A model generated the notes under the pieces. That model did not search any database. It saw nothing but the letters and a program-made list of their open reading frames with translations, and was not told the DNA's origin. This document shows positions 1 through 60,371 of a stretch of DNA of 64,000 nucleotides, piece by piece. The stretch covers positions 24,752,432 to 24,816,431 of the forward strand of contig CM064712.1 in the NCBI GenBank assembly GCA_032717465.1. The letters run 5' to 3'. Position 1 is the stretch's first letter. Every line of letters begins with the position of its first letter. The stretch is from Coenobita brevimanus. Lineage: Eukaryota; Arthropoda; Malacostraca; Decapoda; Coenobitidae. The position numbers and the translations under genes were made by a program.

Positions 1-49318
<49,318 letters not shown>

Positions 49319-49556
49319 CAATTATGAAAACTCGCGATATACTTTGTTCATTTTCACTTGGACTAAAATCGCCGTTTCTGTAGCTTGAGTGATGAGGTGC
49401 GACAGTAAAATAACACTATGTGTGCTAATCACGAAGAAGTGGTGTGGAACGAATGTACTGCTTATGCACAACACTATCATTTTCTGCCACTGAGCTCCGC
49501 CAAATACGCTGCAAAAAAGATGAAAATCTAGGCCAAGTTTAGGTGAAGAAACTATG
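49319..49556 (+). other. Start of 3' UTR, mostly a MITE copy
   Basis: Twenty bases after the stop codon the sequence becomes a copy of MITE family 2 (about 49338-49556), with ends of the CTTGG-CTAAAAT and AGGCCAAGTTTAGGTGAA type. No clear AATAAA was seen close to the stop, so the transcript end is unresolved. Confidence 0.55.
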
Positions 49557-49583
49557 GTTCTCTTGATGCTCCCAGCCACTGCC

Positions 49584-49656
<73 letters not shown>
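49584..49656 (+). repeat. (CA)n microsatellite
   Basis: Pure CA run downstream of the gene. Confidence 0.95.
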
Positions 49657-49658
<2 letters not shown>

Positions 49659-49904
49659 CTGAACCACCATCATCCACTACTTTGCCCATACACCATCCCT
49701 ATCTTCCACCATCCCCTCGGTAGGGGCATAAAGAAATTAGTATATAATCATGCTAGTACATATAAATCACAGTATCTTGATGACAACAGTAAAGGTGGCT
49801 GTAGTGGAGAATATTATTGGTACTGTATTTTGGTTTATCACATAGAAGTGGTACACCAAGTTAAAATATTGCCTGATGGTCCTTTGGTGTATGGAAAGGT
49901 ATAT

Positions 49905-50180
49905 CTGTGAGGTGAGGCCAGGATTCTAGGGGCTTGAATGGTGAGTGAATGAGTGTGTAGCCCATTTCACTGGTTGAGCTGCTGTTTACATCTCCCATTA
50001 TCATATTCTTTTCCTTTTCCCACTGTCTGGACCCTGCCTCACCCCACCTGCAAGTGGAAAAGAGGTATGATGGTGATGATGATGATGATGATGAGGAGGA
50101 GGAGGAGGAGGAGGAGGAGGAGAAGGAGAAGGAGGAGGAGGAAAAAGAGGAGGACGAGGACGAGGAGAAGGAGAATCATT
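49905..50180 (+). mobile_element. SINE-like repeat with (GAT)n/(GAG)n tail
   Basis: GGATTCTAGGGGCTTGAATG and GTGAGTGAATGAGTG then CCTGCCTCACCCCACCTGCA, ending (GAT)n and (GAG)n at 50067-50175. Plus-strand version of 15088-15310. Confidence 0.58.
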
Positions 50181-50184
50181 ACAA

Positions 50185-50700
50185 CGATGATGATGATAAC
50201 GATAACTTCCTACAAACCAGGATCGGGCTGCACAAACACACGAACCATTTCCTGTCGTCAGAGGGATTTTGAATTGCAGGAAGGGCAAGGAGGCTGTCCA
50301 ACATTCCTCTGTCTCCTGCCCTAAAATATATCTGACTCTGTCTGCTGTCCTAAAATATATCTGTCATGGTCTGAGTCAATGGATCTTGTAAAATTATATC
50401 TGCCTCTGTCTGCTGTCAGTAAAATATCCATCTGCCTCTGTCTGCTATCCTAAAGGGATATATCTGCCTCTGTCTCCTGTCCTAAAATATATCTGCCTAC
50501 CCCTGTCTCTAACTTGTCCCAAAATATACCATCTCCGCCTTACGAAGCGAAAATTACAATAGGTTATCATTATTTCCTACAGGACGATCAGGGAAAGCAG
50601 TGAAAATGATATCTTCCCTTGTCTAGTACTTCCTGTATAAAAAATATCTTAGTTACGACAGGAATTCGATCGTAAGTGTGTTTGAGAACCCCTGGTGACT
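50185..50700. other. Intergenic, short tandem repeat of ATATCTGCCTCTGTCT
   Basis: Between 50325 and 50530 a roughly 40 bp motif (TCTGCCTCTGTCTGCT, CCTAAAATATATCTG) recurs five times. Nothing else was seen. Confidence 0.6.
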
Positions 50701-50708
50701 CACTGGTA

Positions 50709-50711
<3 letters not shown>

Positions 50712-50767
<56 letters not shown>

Positions 50768-50771
50768 CACA

Positions 50772-50827
<56 letters not shown>
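50712..50827 (+). repeat. (GA)n-(CA)n-(GA)n compound microsatellite
   Basis: Three blocks in series. Confidence 0.95.
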
Positions 50828-50974
50828 CGCAAGATTCTTAGAGGTACTTACGAAAGTCTGTACATGTTCTAGTAAGGAGGCTCCGTAACACCTTTTCCTC
50901 AGCGACTTATTCATTCTCTCTTGCGTAAAAACCACCTCATGATTAAGAGAGCAAAATTGCCGTAGCTGTTACCT

Positions 50975-51260
50975 TAAGACATAATGTGGAGACGAAGGAG
51001 ACTGAGAGACTGACTAGGAGAGTGTATGTGAGTGAGGTGGAGGAAAGGAAGAAGAGGGGGAGGGGGAGACCAAGAATGAGATGGAGTAATGGGGTGGAGA
51101 GGTATTTGGTAGGGGAAGGAGGGGGTGAGTTGGAGAGAAGGCAGCCAGACAGCACAGCACAGCGTGACATGAAGGTCATTTGTTTGTGGCCACCCCTTAC
51201 GTGGTTAAGGCGTCTGGCGATAGATAGATAGATAGATAGATAGATACACAGATAGATAGA
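50975..51260 (+). pseudogene. LINE RT C-terminus with (GATA)n tail, plus strand
   Basis: The frame reads TERLTRRVYVSEVEERKKRG and GRGRPRMRWSNGVERY, ending near LWPPLTWLRR and a (GATA)n tail at 51218-51246. Opposite orientation to the copies in the gene. Confidence 0.7.
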
Positions 51261-51276
51261 CACAACCTCATACCCA

Positions 51277-51430
51277 TAGTAATCCTTCGTTCCTCTTTTG
51301 AGCGTAGGGTCCCGTGGTTAGGCTTCTTAATCCAGTAACCAGTCGTTGATCCCTGAGTGGCATTATGAGAAGATGTTACCCCAGCAAACATTCAGTTAGA
51401 GCGCCTTAACCCGCTAGACCACAGGGCGTC
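51277..51430 (-). mobile_element. tRNA-derived SINE fragment
   Basis: GAGCGCCTTAACCCGCTAGA then CCACAGGGCGTC is the inverted head of the 4143-4330 family. Confidence 0.6.
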
Positions 51431-51539
51431 TTTGTAAGTAAAAAAAAAAAATGGTTTAGTCAGTCATATATATCTTTCGTTTTCTACTAGTGCAGCAACA
51501 AAGAAAACGGGCGCAAGGGATGCCTAAATCATATTTCAT

Positions 51540-51546
<7 letters not shown>

Positions 51547-51588
<42 letters not shown>
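51547..51588 (+). repeat. (GA)n microsatellite
   Basis: Pure GA run. Confidence 0.95.
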
Positions 51589-51589
<1 letters not shown>

Positions 51590-51714
51590 TTTTTCGATAT
51601 TATTGGGGACATTTAAGTGGAATGGGCAGAATAAATCGCAAGAGCAAAAGTGTTAAGAAATCTCAGAGCTACTTGAATTATAACCCTAAGACTCCCAATT
51701 TTCTTCTCTTCCGG

Positions 51715-52250
51715 GTCTCCAATCCTTCCCTCTCCTCCCCCTCCTTCCTCCTCTCTCTTTCTTCTTTCATTTCTCCTCCACTCCCCCCTATCTACTCCCT
51801 TCTTCCTCGTCTACCTCTACCCTCTCTTTTCCTCCCTACCTTTCCTCCCTACCTCCATTTCTCTCCCTTCCTTCCCCCTCCCTCGTACCTGCACTCTCTC
51901 ATCTCCCTCCTGCTCCTCTTCATTGCCCCCCTTGCTCCCTCCCTCCCTCTTCCTTCCTCTCCTCCCTCCCTCCCTCTTCTTCCTCCCTCCCCCTCCCTTC
52001 CAGCTTACCTTCCTTCCTCCCGGTCTTCCCCACCTCCTCCCTCCATCACTGATCAGAACGGAAGCAGAGTCTTGCAGTGAGCCAAATGTTGCAAATCTCT
52101 CTCTCCTTATCCCATCCCTCTTTTCCTCTCTTTTTTCCCTTTCTTTCCCCATCACTCTCTCTCTTTCCTCCCCCCCCACCTCTGTTCCTCCTCTCTCCCC
52201 TCCCCCCTCCCCTGCACTCTTTCTCCCCCTCCACCACCCGTCACCATAGC
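51715..52250 (+). repeat. Second long polypyrimidine tract
   Basis: About 530 bases dominated by TCC/CCT, less pure than 20584-21315. Open frames in it are artefacts. Confidence 0.88.
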
Positions 52251-52367
52251 AACACCACCATGCAGTGTCCCCAGTGTTGCACAGCTGCGTGTAGGTTGCA
52301 GATTGTTGCATGGGTTAGGTATCAGTGGTGGCAACAAGAATCAACGCACAGGACCAGGGTTGTGATA

Positions 52368-52369
<2 letters not shown>

Positions 52370-52460
<91 letters not shown>
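52370..52460 (+). repeat. (GT)n-(GA)n compound microsatellite
   Basis: GT run to about 52399, then GA run to 52460. Confidence 0.95.
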
Positions 52461-52464
<4 letters not shown>

Positions 52465-52730
52465 CAAGACTGAGAAATGTGATTATAGTGTCAACTCCAG
52501 GTCGGATCCACCTCCATGCTCTCTCTCTCTCTCTCTCTCGGATGTACAATTTTCAGTACGGCCATAGTGAATAAGTATGCAGTGAATTATGTATGTACGT
52601 ATGTATGTACTGTAGCGGCCGGTTTGTACACGCCTGTCATGGGCGGGCAGTTTGTTTATACCGAGAGAGAGAGAGAGAGAGAGAATAGGCGAGTGTGGGT
52701 GGGAGTGAGACTTTGGCATAATGTGTAATT

Positions 52731-52978
52731 CACCGGGTCGGTCAGGATCACTTGATGGTCGTGATCGTTAGCTTTTACCCTCCCGGAGGGGAGCTGAGAG
52801 CTCATATAGTCCGATCTAAGGGCAAGGCTGTGACCTTCACACAATCACACACCCGTCTCCTTGCTCAAGGGGGACAGTAACCACCCACTTCGTCAGTGAA
52901 ACTTTTCGCAACCTGAGCGAGGCGCGAACTCCCGTCCACCAGTTGGCAAGCGAGAACGTTACCACTGCACCAGCGAGC

Positions 52979-52980
<2 letters not shown>
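52731..52980 (-). mobile_element. tRNA-derived SINE
   Basis: Minus strand: CGCTGGTGCAGTGGTAACG (A box) and GGGAGTTCGCGCCTCGC (B box) separated by about 30 bases, then a body containing GGAGACGGGTGTGTGATTG. It lies next to (GT)n at 52981-53019. Confidence 0.72.

Positions 52981-53019
<39 letters not shown>
52981..53019 (+). repeat. (GT)n, left flank of the LTR element
   Basis: The same microsatellite resumes at 58497, showing that the LTR element inserted into a GT repeat. Confidence 0.95.
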
Positions 53020-53020
<1 letters not shown>

Positions 53021-53807
53021 GTTACGGAACAGAGAAAGATAATGTACACTTTACGTGAGAATACGAAGAGTCACTACTGTCCCGTAAAGTTCCAGGTTCA
53101 AAACAAAAGAGTTAGGTAAAATTACAAGTTAAAGTTTAATGCACAAACTAACAACAAAACATTCAGGACTCATAAAGATAATGTAATGGCAAATAAACAG
53201 GTTAAATATATGGTTAACTGCAATAGCCTCTATTAACACGAAATTAGCAAGAGTAAATTTATCTAAGTCAGCCCTGATAAAATGAGATACCAGATAATAC
53301 TCAGTGAATGCCAGATAAATAATTACAGATACAAACTATTATCAAAAATGACTGACAAAGAACCCTACATGAATTACAAAAACTTCACTAGGCCTACAAA
53401 TTAAACTTATGCTATACAGTACAAGAAAAAATGCAACAACAGTTATACTCAAATTACACACAGCTGCTAGATGGTTGGAGATTTCTTGAGCACTCACAAT
53501 AATAATATCTGTACAGGGGAGGACAGAGATGTGAACAAAATGAGGAGCAGATCTAAGTGGCAATGATGCAGAGACTGAGCTCATTATATAAGGGCCGGCA
53601 GAGCCTGATACAACTTGTAAGAGGACGCGCAAATGAAAGCCATGGGGAAATAGAGTTCACAATCCCGCTCTGGACAACAGAGAGAACGACTTACTCTACT
53701 ATAACGGTAGAAGGGGGGGACTGAGGCAGAACACGCTCGTGATCAAACATGCAGCAACTGCGCGTTAAAATTACACAAAGGATGATGAAATCATAGGCTA
53801 TGTAACA
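53020..53807 (-). repeat. 3' LTR (788 bp)
   Basis: Starts TGTTACGGAACAGAG and ends CTATGTAACA on the plus strand. On the coding strand it is preceded by a purine stretch GTGGGGAGG (53808-53816), the polypurine tract. Confidence 0.93.
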
Positions 53808-56800
53808 CCTCCCCACAAAGAAAAAAGAAATTTACAAAGGAAATTTCTTATTACTCTAAAACAATCTGTACATGGCATTACAGAACATGCAAATGTCTTT
53901 CCTAATAGTACAAAACATGAGATCTCCCTAGCACGTTCAGTCATAGGTACTTGCCAGTATCCCTTTAACAAATCAAACCTACTTATGTACCTAGCCTTTC
54001 CGATCTTGTCTATGCAATCTTCCACACGAGGGAGAGGGTAAGTGTCTGTATTAGTTATCTGATTAACACGTCTGTAGTCGATGCAAAGCCGCTGTGACCC
54101 ACCTGGCTTAGGGACCAAAGTGACAGGAGAACTCCACTCGCTCTGACAGGGCTCAATCATCTTGTGGTCCAACAGGTAGCCAAGCTCCTTCTGGATGAGA
54201 GGAACTTTCACTGGGTTCACACGGTAAGGAGGCAATTTAATTGGCTTTGCGTCTTCAACATCGACATCATGCATCAACACGGTGGTTCTTCCTGGAGTGG
54301 CACGGAACACTTGCGGGTACTCCTGCAGTAATGCCGAAAACTCCTGCCTTTCCTTAGGTGGTAGATGAGAAAGCTTAGTCTGGAGATCATTCATGATATC
54401 AGGATTCTTCCCCAAACTATCACTCAGGCTCATACTGCATGGGAGAGCTTCACTTGCAGACTCGGGTGGAACAGCTACAGTGCAGACTGGATTATTTTCG
54501 TCCCGCCTGTGATATAACTTTAGCATGTTGATGTGACATAGTTGCTTGCTCTTTCTACGATCTGGTGTGGCGATGACATAGTTGACATCACTGAGTTTCT
54601 TCTCCACGAAATAAGGGCCACTAAACTTGGCTTGAAGAGGTTGCCCATGAACTGGTAGCAGAATCAAAACCTGATCTCCTGGCTGAAAGTGGCGTAACCT
54701 GGACTTCTTATCATACCAAGTCTTCATCTTCTCCTGAGCAGCTCCTAAATTCTCTCTCGCCAGCTGTAAAGCAGTGGACAGCCGTTCTTTGAAATTCATC
54801 ACATACTCCAGCAGGTTGACGTCATCTTCCTCCGACAGCCAGCATTCCTTGAGTAGCTTAAGGGGTCCTCTTACTTCATGGCCAAACAGTAGTTCAAAAG
54901 GTGAGAAGCCCAGTGATTCATTTGGAGATTCTCTTGCAGCAAACACAACGAATGGAAGACCTTTATCCCAGTCTTTCTGATGTTCCAAACAGTATTTCTT
55001 GAGCATCGATTTGAGTGTTTGATGATATCTCTCCAACGCTCCTTGGGTCTGGGGATGGTAAGCTGAAGACGTGATCTGGGTGATGCCCAACTCTTTCAGA
55101 GACTGCTTGAAAACGTTTGACATGAAATTACTTCCCCGGTCTGACTGTACCTCCTTGGGCAGACCAAACTTTGTGAAGAACCCTAGCATTTCCTTAACCA
55201 CGTTCTTTGCTGAGATGTTTCTAAGTGGAATGGCTTCAGGATAACGAGTAGCCATATCAATCATGGTCAACACATAAGAAAATCCTGAAGAAGTCTTAGG
55301 AAGAGGGCCCACAATATCCACCAAAACACGGGTGAAAGGCGCCTCAAAAGGAGGAATGGGAACTAGAGGTGCAACCTTTTCGGTCTGATTACACTTCCCC
55401 ACAACTTGACAGGTGTGACAAGACTTACAATACCAGGAAACATCCCTGAAGATACCTGGCCAGTAGAAGTGTTTCAAAATGCGTGCCACAGTCTTCCTCG
55501 CTCCAAGGTGTCCTGCCAAACTGGAATCATGAGCCACTCTAATGATATCCTGCCTACAAACACGAGGGATGACAACTTGATGTACAACCTCCCATTCACA
55601 GTCGGCTGATGCTGTTGGGGGTCTCCACTTCCTCATAAGTACTCCTGACTTTACATAATAACAAGTAGAAGCACCAGCTGACTCTTCCTCACTGCAAGCA
55701 GAGTTAGCTAGACCTTTCAACTCAGGGTCAGCAACCTGCAACTCAACCAACTCTTGACGAGACAAATTATCAACACTACGGGGTACTGCCTCATCTGGTG
55801 AGTGGTCCAAATTAGCAAGAAAAGTGTCAGCTAGGATAACATCATCATCATCATTATCCTCTAAATCACCAGTAACTTTAGACTTAGCCCTAGTGACAGC
55901 ACATGCAGGGAACACATCAGGGACATCACAATCCTGGGACGCAGCCACTGGCTCACTAGACAACTGAGGAGCTGGACACACTTGACTTCCACCAATATCA
56001 TTTCCAAGTAAGAAAGTTACACCTGACATTGGGAGTGTCTCGACCAACCCAACCATAACGGAACCATTAACAAAACCAGACTCTAAATTCACTCTGCACA
56101 GAGGGACAGAGAAGTAATTATTCCCTACACCTTGTAAGATTACAGTTTCATCAGAGGAATTAACATTAGAGCCTAGAACACTGGTCAGCATAAGGGATTG
56201 GCAAGCACCTGTATCACGATATATTTTAACTGATTTCCTGTCATTACTGTCCAGAGGACTGACAAAACCATCAGACAGGAAATTAGCACATGAACTCTTG
56301 AGAGTGTCACCCACGTTACTGCTCAAAAGAGGAGCTCCATCATGAGAATTTAAGTTACCCCTCAAAGCAGGTTCAGTTAACTCAGTTAAAGAATTCTGGG
56401 AACTCTCAAGAGTGGACACTAGACCAATTGACTGAATATTTAAAGACTCCTTTTTGTTCACATCACGCTGTCTCCTGAAACATCTCTCCGTAGTATGACC
56501 AAGCTTACTACAATAAGTACATTTACTTTTCTGAAATCTAGAGGTGAAGCTGGTATTTACTTCCTGAGAAACATCATCCTTATTCTCTTTCCTGTTACCT
56601 GTACTCTGAGTAGAGGCAACGTACTGACTCTCAGCTTTCCTTTTTCCTCTAAAATATCTCTTGTGAGTGAGAACATACTCATCAGCTAAAACTGCAGCAT
56701 CAGACAAATTATCTATTCTTTTCTCATCAAGATATAGGCTTACATCTTTACTAATACACCTTTTGAAATCCTCCAGCAAAATCATCTGCTTAAATTTACC

Positions 56801-57625
56801 AAAATCAGAATCCACATTCTTAGAATTTAACCACTGCTCTAACAGATCTTCTTTGATTTTTGCATACTCAACATGGGATTGCTTATCTTGCTTGTAAGTT
56901 GTCCTAAATTTTACTCTATAAGCTTCAGGAACAAGCTCATAGGCCTTAAGAATCAAGCTCTTAACTACATCATAATTATCAGACTGATCCTGAGGCAAAG
57001 ATGCATAAGTTACTTGAGCTTTACCGGTGAGAACAGTTTGAAGGAGTATTGTCCAATACTCCTTAGGCCAATTAAAACCTGTAGCTACCCTCTCAAACAA
57101 CTGAAAATACTTTGTTAAATCAGATTCATTAAAAGGAGGGACAAGTTTAACATTTTTAGCCACATCAAAATCATCAGAGCTAGATGATCCAGTTCCACCT
57201 TGTTTCATGCGATACTCATGGTCTGCCTGAATCCTAGCAAGTTCAACTTGTGCCTGTATCTGTGCCTCCTGAATCCGAACCTGAGATTCCGCCTCCTTAG
57301 CCTGAGACTCAGCCTCCTTGGCACGTGCTTGAAATTCAGCCTCCTTTACACGAGACTCCGCCTCCTTAGCACAAGCCTCCTGCAGGGCTAGCTGTAACTT
57401 AGCTAATTCAATCTGCGTTTGCTCATTTGGAGGAGTTACATTAAACAAGCTCTTATTAATCATGCCAACAATTTGATCTTTAGAATGATGAGAGTGAACT
57501 GCAATTCCCAATTGTTGAGCAACAAGCTTAAGTTCATTCTTTGTTCTGTTTTCTATATCACACACTGTTTGCACATTTGACAAAAAATCTTTGGCTTCAT
57601 CAAGTGTAGTAATAGTAGCCATCAT
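53798..57625 (-). CDS. Retrotransposon Gag-protease-integrase-(truncated RT) polyprotein
   Basis: 1275 residues from ATG at 57625; the open frame extends 9 codons further without an ATG. Order, approximate residues: coiled-coil KEAES repeats 75-130; SCAN-like capsid 160-320 (GFNWPKEYW, LVPEAYRVKFR); CCHC zinc knuckle CTYCSKLGHTTERC at 369; aspartic protease IYRDTGACQSLM at 477 and LLGNDIGG at 539; integrase zinc domain HDSSLAGHLG...CKSCHTC at 699-740; catalytic core with D in VDIVGPLP, D in QSDRGSNF and E in GALERYH (about 770, 829, 865); GPY/F module FSGPYFVEKK at 1002; RT motifs LCIDYRRVNQ (1180) and RFDLLKGYWQVP (1216). The reading then leaves the RT sequence after VMPC and ends in the LTR. 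No YxDD box or RNase H. Integrase lies before RT. Confidence 0.9.
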   Translation of the reverse strand: MMATITTLDEAKDFLSNVQTVCDIENRTKNELKLVAQQLGIAVHSHHSKDQIVGMINKSLFNVTPPNEQTQIELAKLQLALQEACAKEAESRVKEAEFQARAKEAESQAKEAESQVRIQEAQIQAQVELARIQADHEYRMKQGGTGSSSSDDFDVAKNVKLVPPFNESDLTKYFQLFERVATGFNWPKEYWTILLQTVLTGKAQVTYASLPQDQSDNYDVVKSLILKAYELVPEAYRVKFRTTYKQDKQSHVEYAKIKEDLLEQWLNSKNVDSDFGKFKQMILLEDFKRCISKDVSLYLDEKRIDNLSDAAVLADEYVLTHKRYFRGKRKAESQYVASTQSTGNRKENKDDVSQEVNTSFTSRFQKSKCTYCSKLGHTTERCFRRQRDVNKKESLNIQSIGLVSTLESSQNSLTELTEPALRGNLNSHDGAPLLSSNVGDTLKSSCANFLSDGFVSPLDSNDRKSVKIYRDTGACQSLMLTSVLGSNVNSSDETVILQGVGNNYFSVPLCRVNLESGFVNGSVMVGLVETLPMSGVTFLLGNDIGGSQVCPAPQLSSEPVAASQDCDVPDVFPACAVTRAKSKVTGDLEDNDDDDVILADTFLANLDHSPDEAVPRSVDNLSRQELVELQVADPELKGLANSACSEEESAGASTCYYVKSGVLMRKWRPPTASADCEWEVVHQVVIPRVCRQDIIRVAHDSSLAGHLGARKTVARILKHFYWPGIFRDVSWYCKSCHTCQVVGKCNQTEKVAPLVPIPPFEAPFTRVLVDIVGPLPKTSSGFSYVLTMIDMATRYPEAIPLRNISAKNVVKEMLGFFTKFGLPKEVQSDRGSNFMSNVFKQSLKELGITQITSSAYHPQTQGALERYHQTLKSMLKKYCLEHQKDWDKGLPFVVFAARESPNESLGFSPFELLFGHEVRGPLKLLKECWLSEEDDVNLLEYVMNFKERLSTALQLARENLGAAQEKMKTWYDKKSRLRHFQPGDQVLILLPVHGQPLQAKFSGPYFVEKKLSDVNYVIATPDRRKSKQLCHINMLKLYHRRDENNPVCTVAVPPESASEALPCSMSLSDSLGKNPDIMNDLQTKLSHLPPKERQEFSALLQEYPQVFRATPGRTTVLMHDVDVEDAKPIKLPPYRVNPVKVPLIQKELGYLLDHKMIEPCQSEWSSPVTLVPKPGGSQRLCIDYRRVNQITNTDTYPLPRVEDCIDKIGKARYISRFDLLKGYWQVPMTERAREISCFVLLGKTFACSVMPCTDCFRVIRNFLCKFLFSLWGGVT

Positions 57626-57706
57626 GAATAAGTAACAGTCACAAAATATCAAGCAATATCCTTATGATAATATCCTGAATATCCTGATAAGAGGTCGCCA
57701 AATTTA

Positions 57707-58494
57707 TGTTACGGAACAGAGAAAGATAATGTACACTTTACGTGAGAATACGAAGAGTCACTACTGTCCCGTAAAGTTCCAGGTTCAAAACAAAAGAGTT
57801 AGGTAAAATTACAAGTTAAAGTTTAATGCACAAACTAACAACAAAACATTCAGGACTCATAAAGATAATGTAATGGCAAATAAACAGGTTAAATATATGG
57901 TTAACTGCAATAGCCTCTATTAACACGAAATTAGCAAGAGTAAATTTATCTAAGTCAGCCCTGATAAAATGAGATACCAGATAATACTCAGTGAATGCCA
58001 GATAAATAATTACAGATACAAACTATTATCAAAAATGACTGACATAAAGAACCCTACATGAATTACAAAAACTTCACTAGGCCTACAAATTAAACTTATG
58101 CTATACAGTACAAGAAAAAATGCAACAACAGTTATACTCAAATTACACACAGCTGCTAGATGGTTGGAGATTTCTTGAGCACTCACAATAATAATATCTG
58201 TACAGGGGAGGACAGAGATGTGAACAAAATGAGGAGCAGATCTAAGTGGCAATGATGCAGAGACTGAGCTCATTATATAAGGGCCGGCAGAGCCTGATAC
58301 AACTTGTAAGAGGACGCGCAAATGAAAGCCATGGGGAAATAGAGTTCACAATCCCGCTCTGGACAACAGAGAGAACGACTTACTCTACTATAACGGTAGA
58401 AGGGGGGGACTGAGGCAGAACACGCTCGTGATCAAACATGCAGCAACTGTGCGTTAAAATTACACAAAGGATGATGAAATCATAGGCTATGTAA

Positions 58495-58496
<2 letters not shown>
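57707..58496 (-). repeat. 5' LTR (790 bp)
   Basis: Same as the 3' LTR except for an extra TA near 58045 and T for C in CAACTGTGCG near 58450. On the coding strand it is followed by TAAATTTGGCGACCTC, where TGGCGACC is a primer-binding-site-like start. Confidence 0.93.

Positions 58497-58541
<45 letters not shown>
58497..58541 (+). repeat. (GT)n, right flank of the LTR element
   Basis: Continuation of the tract at 52981-53019. Confidence 0.95.
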
Positions 58542-58545
<4 letters not shown>

Positions 58546-59061
58546 AACCCGAAGAAGGAATCAAAGGCTAAAGGTGGCATTACTAATCATCCATTTCTCT
58601 TCACATATCACCCGTTTTTAGTTTTACAGCATACCACACACACAAAGGCCTTCCATCACAACACACTAAGTCACATTTGCACTTCACACATCCTCCTCCA
58701 TCGCTGAAACATATAATTTCATGATAGAGCATAGAGCACAGCAAAGAGGAATTGAAGACTATTACCAGGGAGAAATGGAGATATAAATCATTCTTCCATA
58801 TTTTTAAAAGTATATGTAAGAAAAGTCAAAGAATCGAGATATATTCCCAGTTATGTCTGAAGAAACTTGACAACTGGTGAAATACAGTGAGAACCCCACC
58901 TCTTCTTGTGGGTGTTTTCAGATGGTTAGACTTTTCCGCTGTGTGTTCGTTCATCTTTGTGAAGATGTTTATGTGTGTGTATAATTGCCCTGACGATAAA
59001 TTACGATATGGTAACACTTGTGGCTGGTGGTTGTAAAGGCGAAGAGATCATAGACATATCT

Positions 59062-59094
<33 letters not shown>

Positions 59095-59475
59095 TTGCCC
59101 TCACCTTTACCTGCCCTTCATGGGATAACATCACAATTATAAGAAGGAATCCACCTTTAGATTTCAGAATACCAACCCAGGTGAGTTGGATTCTAAGTGT
59201 TATGCAGGCTTCGTAGCACCTCTTCCTTGGTGATTTATTTTTGCCTACATCTATGTTCTTTCCATATTTTTTCCGTTGTTTTAATTTGGTAATATAAGGT
59301 GTGCATCAGTAATATACAGAAGGATACTGACGTGTGATGTACAGAATAATTCGGTAAAGAGGATGTGTTACGAAAGTAATCCTTAGCTGAAAGAAGGTCC
59401 AGGTTACTCCTTACTGAATTACGGCGTCTGAGGATAGATAGAGAGGTAGAATGATGGATGGGTAGATATAGATAG
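58542..59475. other. Spacer between the two LTR elements
   Basis: (GA)n at 59065-59090 and a MITE family 1 copy at 59205-59395 (CACCTCTTCCTTGGTGATTT ... AATTCGGTAAAGAGGATG). A short GATA-type tract lies near 59440. No gene. Confidence 0.6.
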
Positions 59476-60371
59476 TGTAACGATCGCTACAACTGCCTAG
59501 CAACGTTACAAGATAATCCACACAGCGGGCGTGATAAGTTAAGTATGGACACCAAACGGAGTACTCAAATTGTTAATATTAAGCATACCGAAAGAGGTAT
59601 CCATAATAAAGAGGAAAGAAACATCAGCAATAAAATGGGAAGGAAACACCAAACAATCAGGTTCATTACAGGACTTTAGTGCAAAGTGAACAATCCAATA
59701 ATAGTTAACTGATAAGTGAAAATAAATATAGTACTAACCAATTACTCAGTATTTACTAATGCAAGATACACAGTCAATTAAGAAATAACAAGCGTAAATA
59801 ACAATAAGTTACATTTCAACCTTAATCATCCCTCATCCCATCTTAAGATACAGATATATATATATACCTTTACCACACTCCAACACTTCTACACAATATT
59901 TGTTACATTATATTACACTATTTAGGCACGCACTACTAGGTCTAGGTCGAGTCCCTTAGGTTGTTACTAGTAAATATAAATATTCTCAGCCCATAGAAAG
60001 AAGCGACAGGGAACACGTAGTCAGAGGATGTCTAAAAATACCCCACACAAACTCTTGTCCTTCCTCTTCCAGCTGGAATTCAACACTGACGAACGCAAAC
60101 ACAAATAACCCTCATATCACTTCCTACAGCCAAGCACAAACACTCCACACCACACGTTGGGCCAATCAGCTGCAGGCAGGGCCATGACGCCAGAGAAGGA
60201 GAAAATGAGTGAGAAAGCTTGTTTAACTGTAGTAGTTGGGCCGATAGTTTGCCTGGTTGAGCGGCAGAGGCAGGTCGACTATGGAAGCAGTGAGACAGAC
60301 CACGAACGGACCCGTGAGTGTACTCGACCCCAACAGGTAGGCTAGGTAGACATCGATGGTGGTACCATTAA
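59476..60371 (-). repeat. Probable 3' LTR of the second element
   Basis: Lies between a TGTAACGATCGC start and a purine tract on the coding strand (AGGGGTGGAGG, 60372-60382) that follows the RNase H frame. The partner LTR is beyond the window, so the limits cannot be confirmed. Confidence 0.45.

Larger units (their letters stand above)
53020..58496 (-). mobile_element. LTR retrotransposon, Gmr1-like Ty3/gypsy, internally deleted
   Basis: Two LTRs (53020-53807 and 57707-58496) flank a minus-strand coding region. LTR ends are TGTTAC and GTAACA. The flanks are (GT)n on both sides, giving a 4-5 bp GTGT-type duplication that cannot be sized inside the microsatellite. The LTRs differ by one visible substitution and one 2 bp indel, so insertion is recent. 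The polyprotein order is Gag, protease, integrase, then a reverse transcriptase cut off after its first motifs. RNase H is missing. Confidence 0.92.

Noticed and set aside
53020..53632. Minus-strand 96- and 103-residue frames found in both LTRs
   Set aside because: They lie wholly in the LTR R/U3 region and are repeated only because the LTRs are repeated. No protein similarity recognised.
53798..57625. Domesticated host gene encoding Gag-integrase
   Set aside because: It is flanked by nearly identical LTRs with a polypurine tract and primer-site-like sequence, so it is a recent element and not a conserved host gene.
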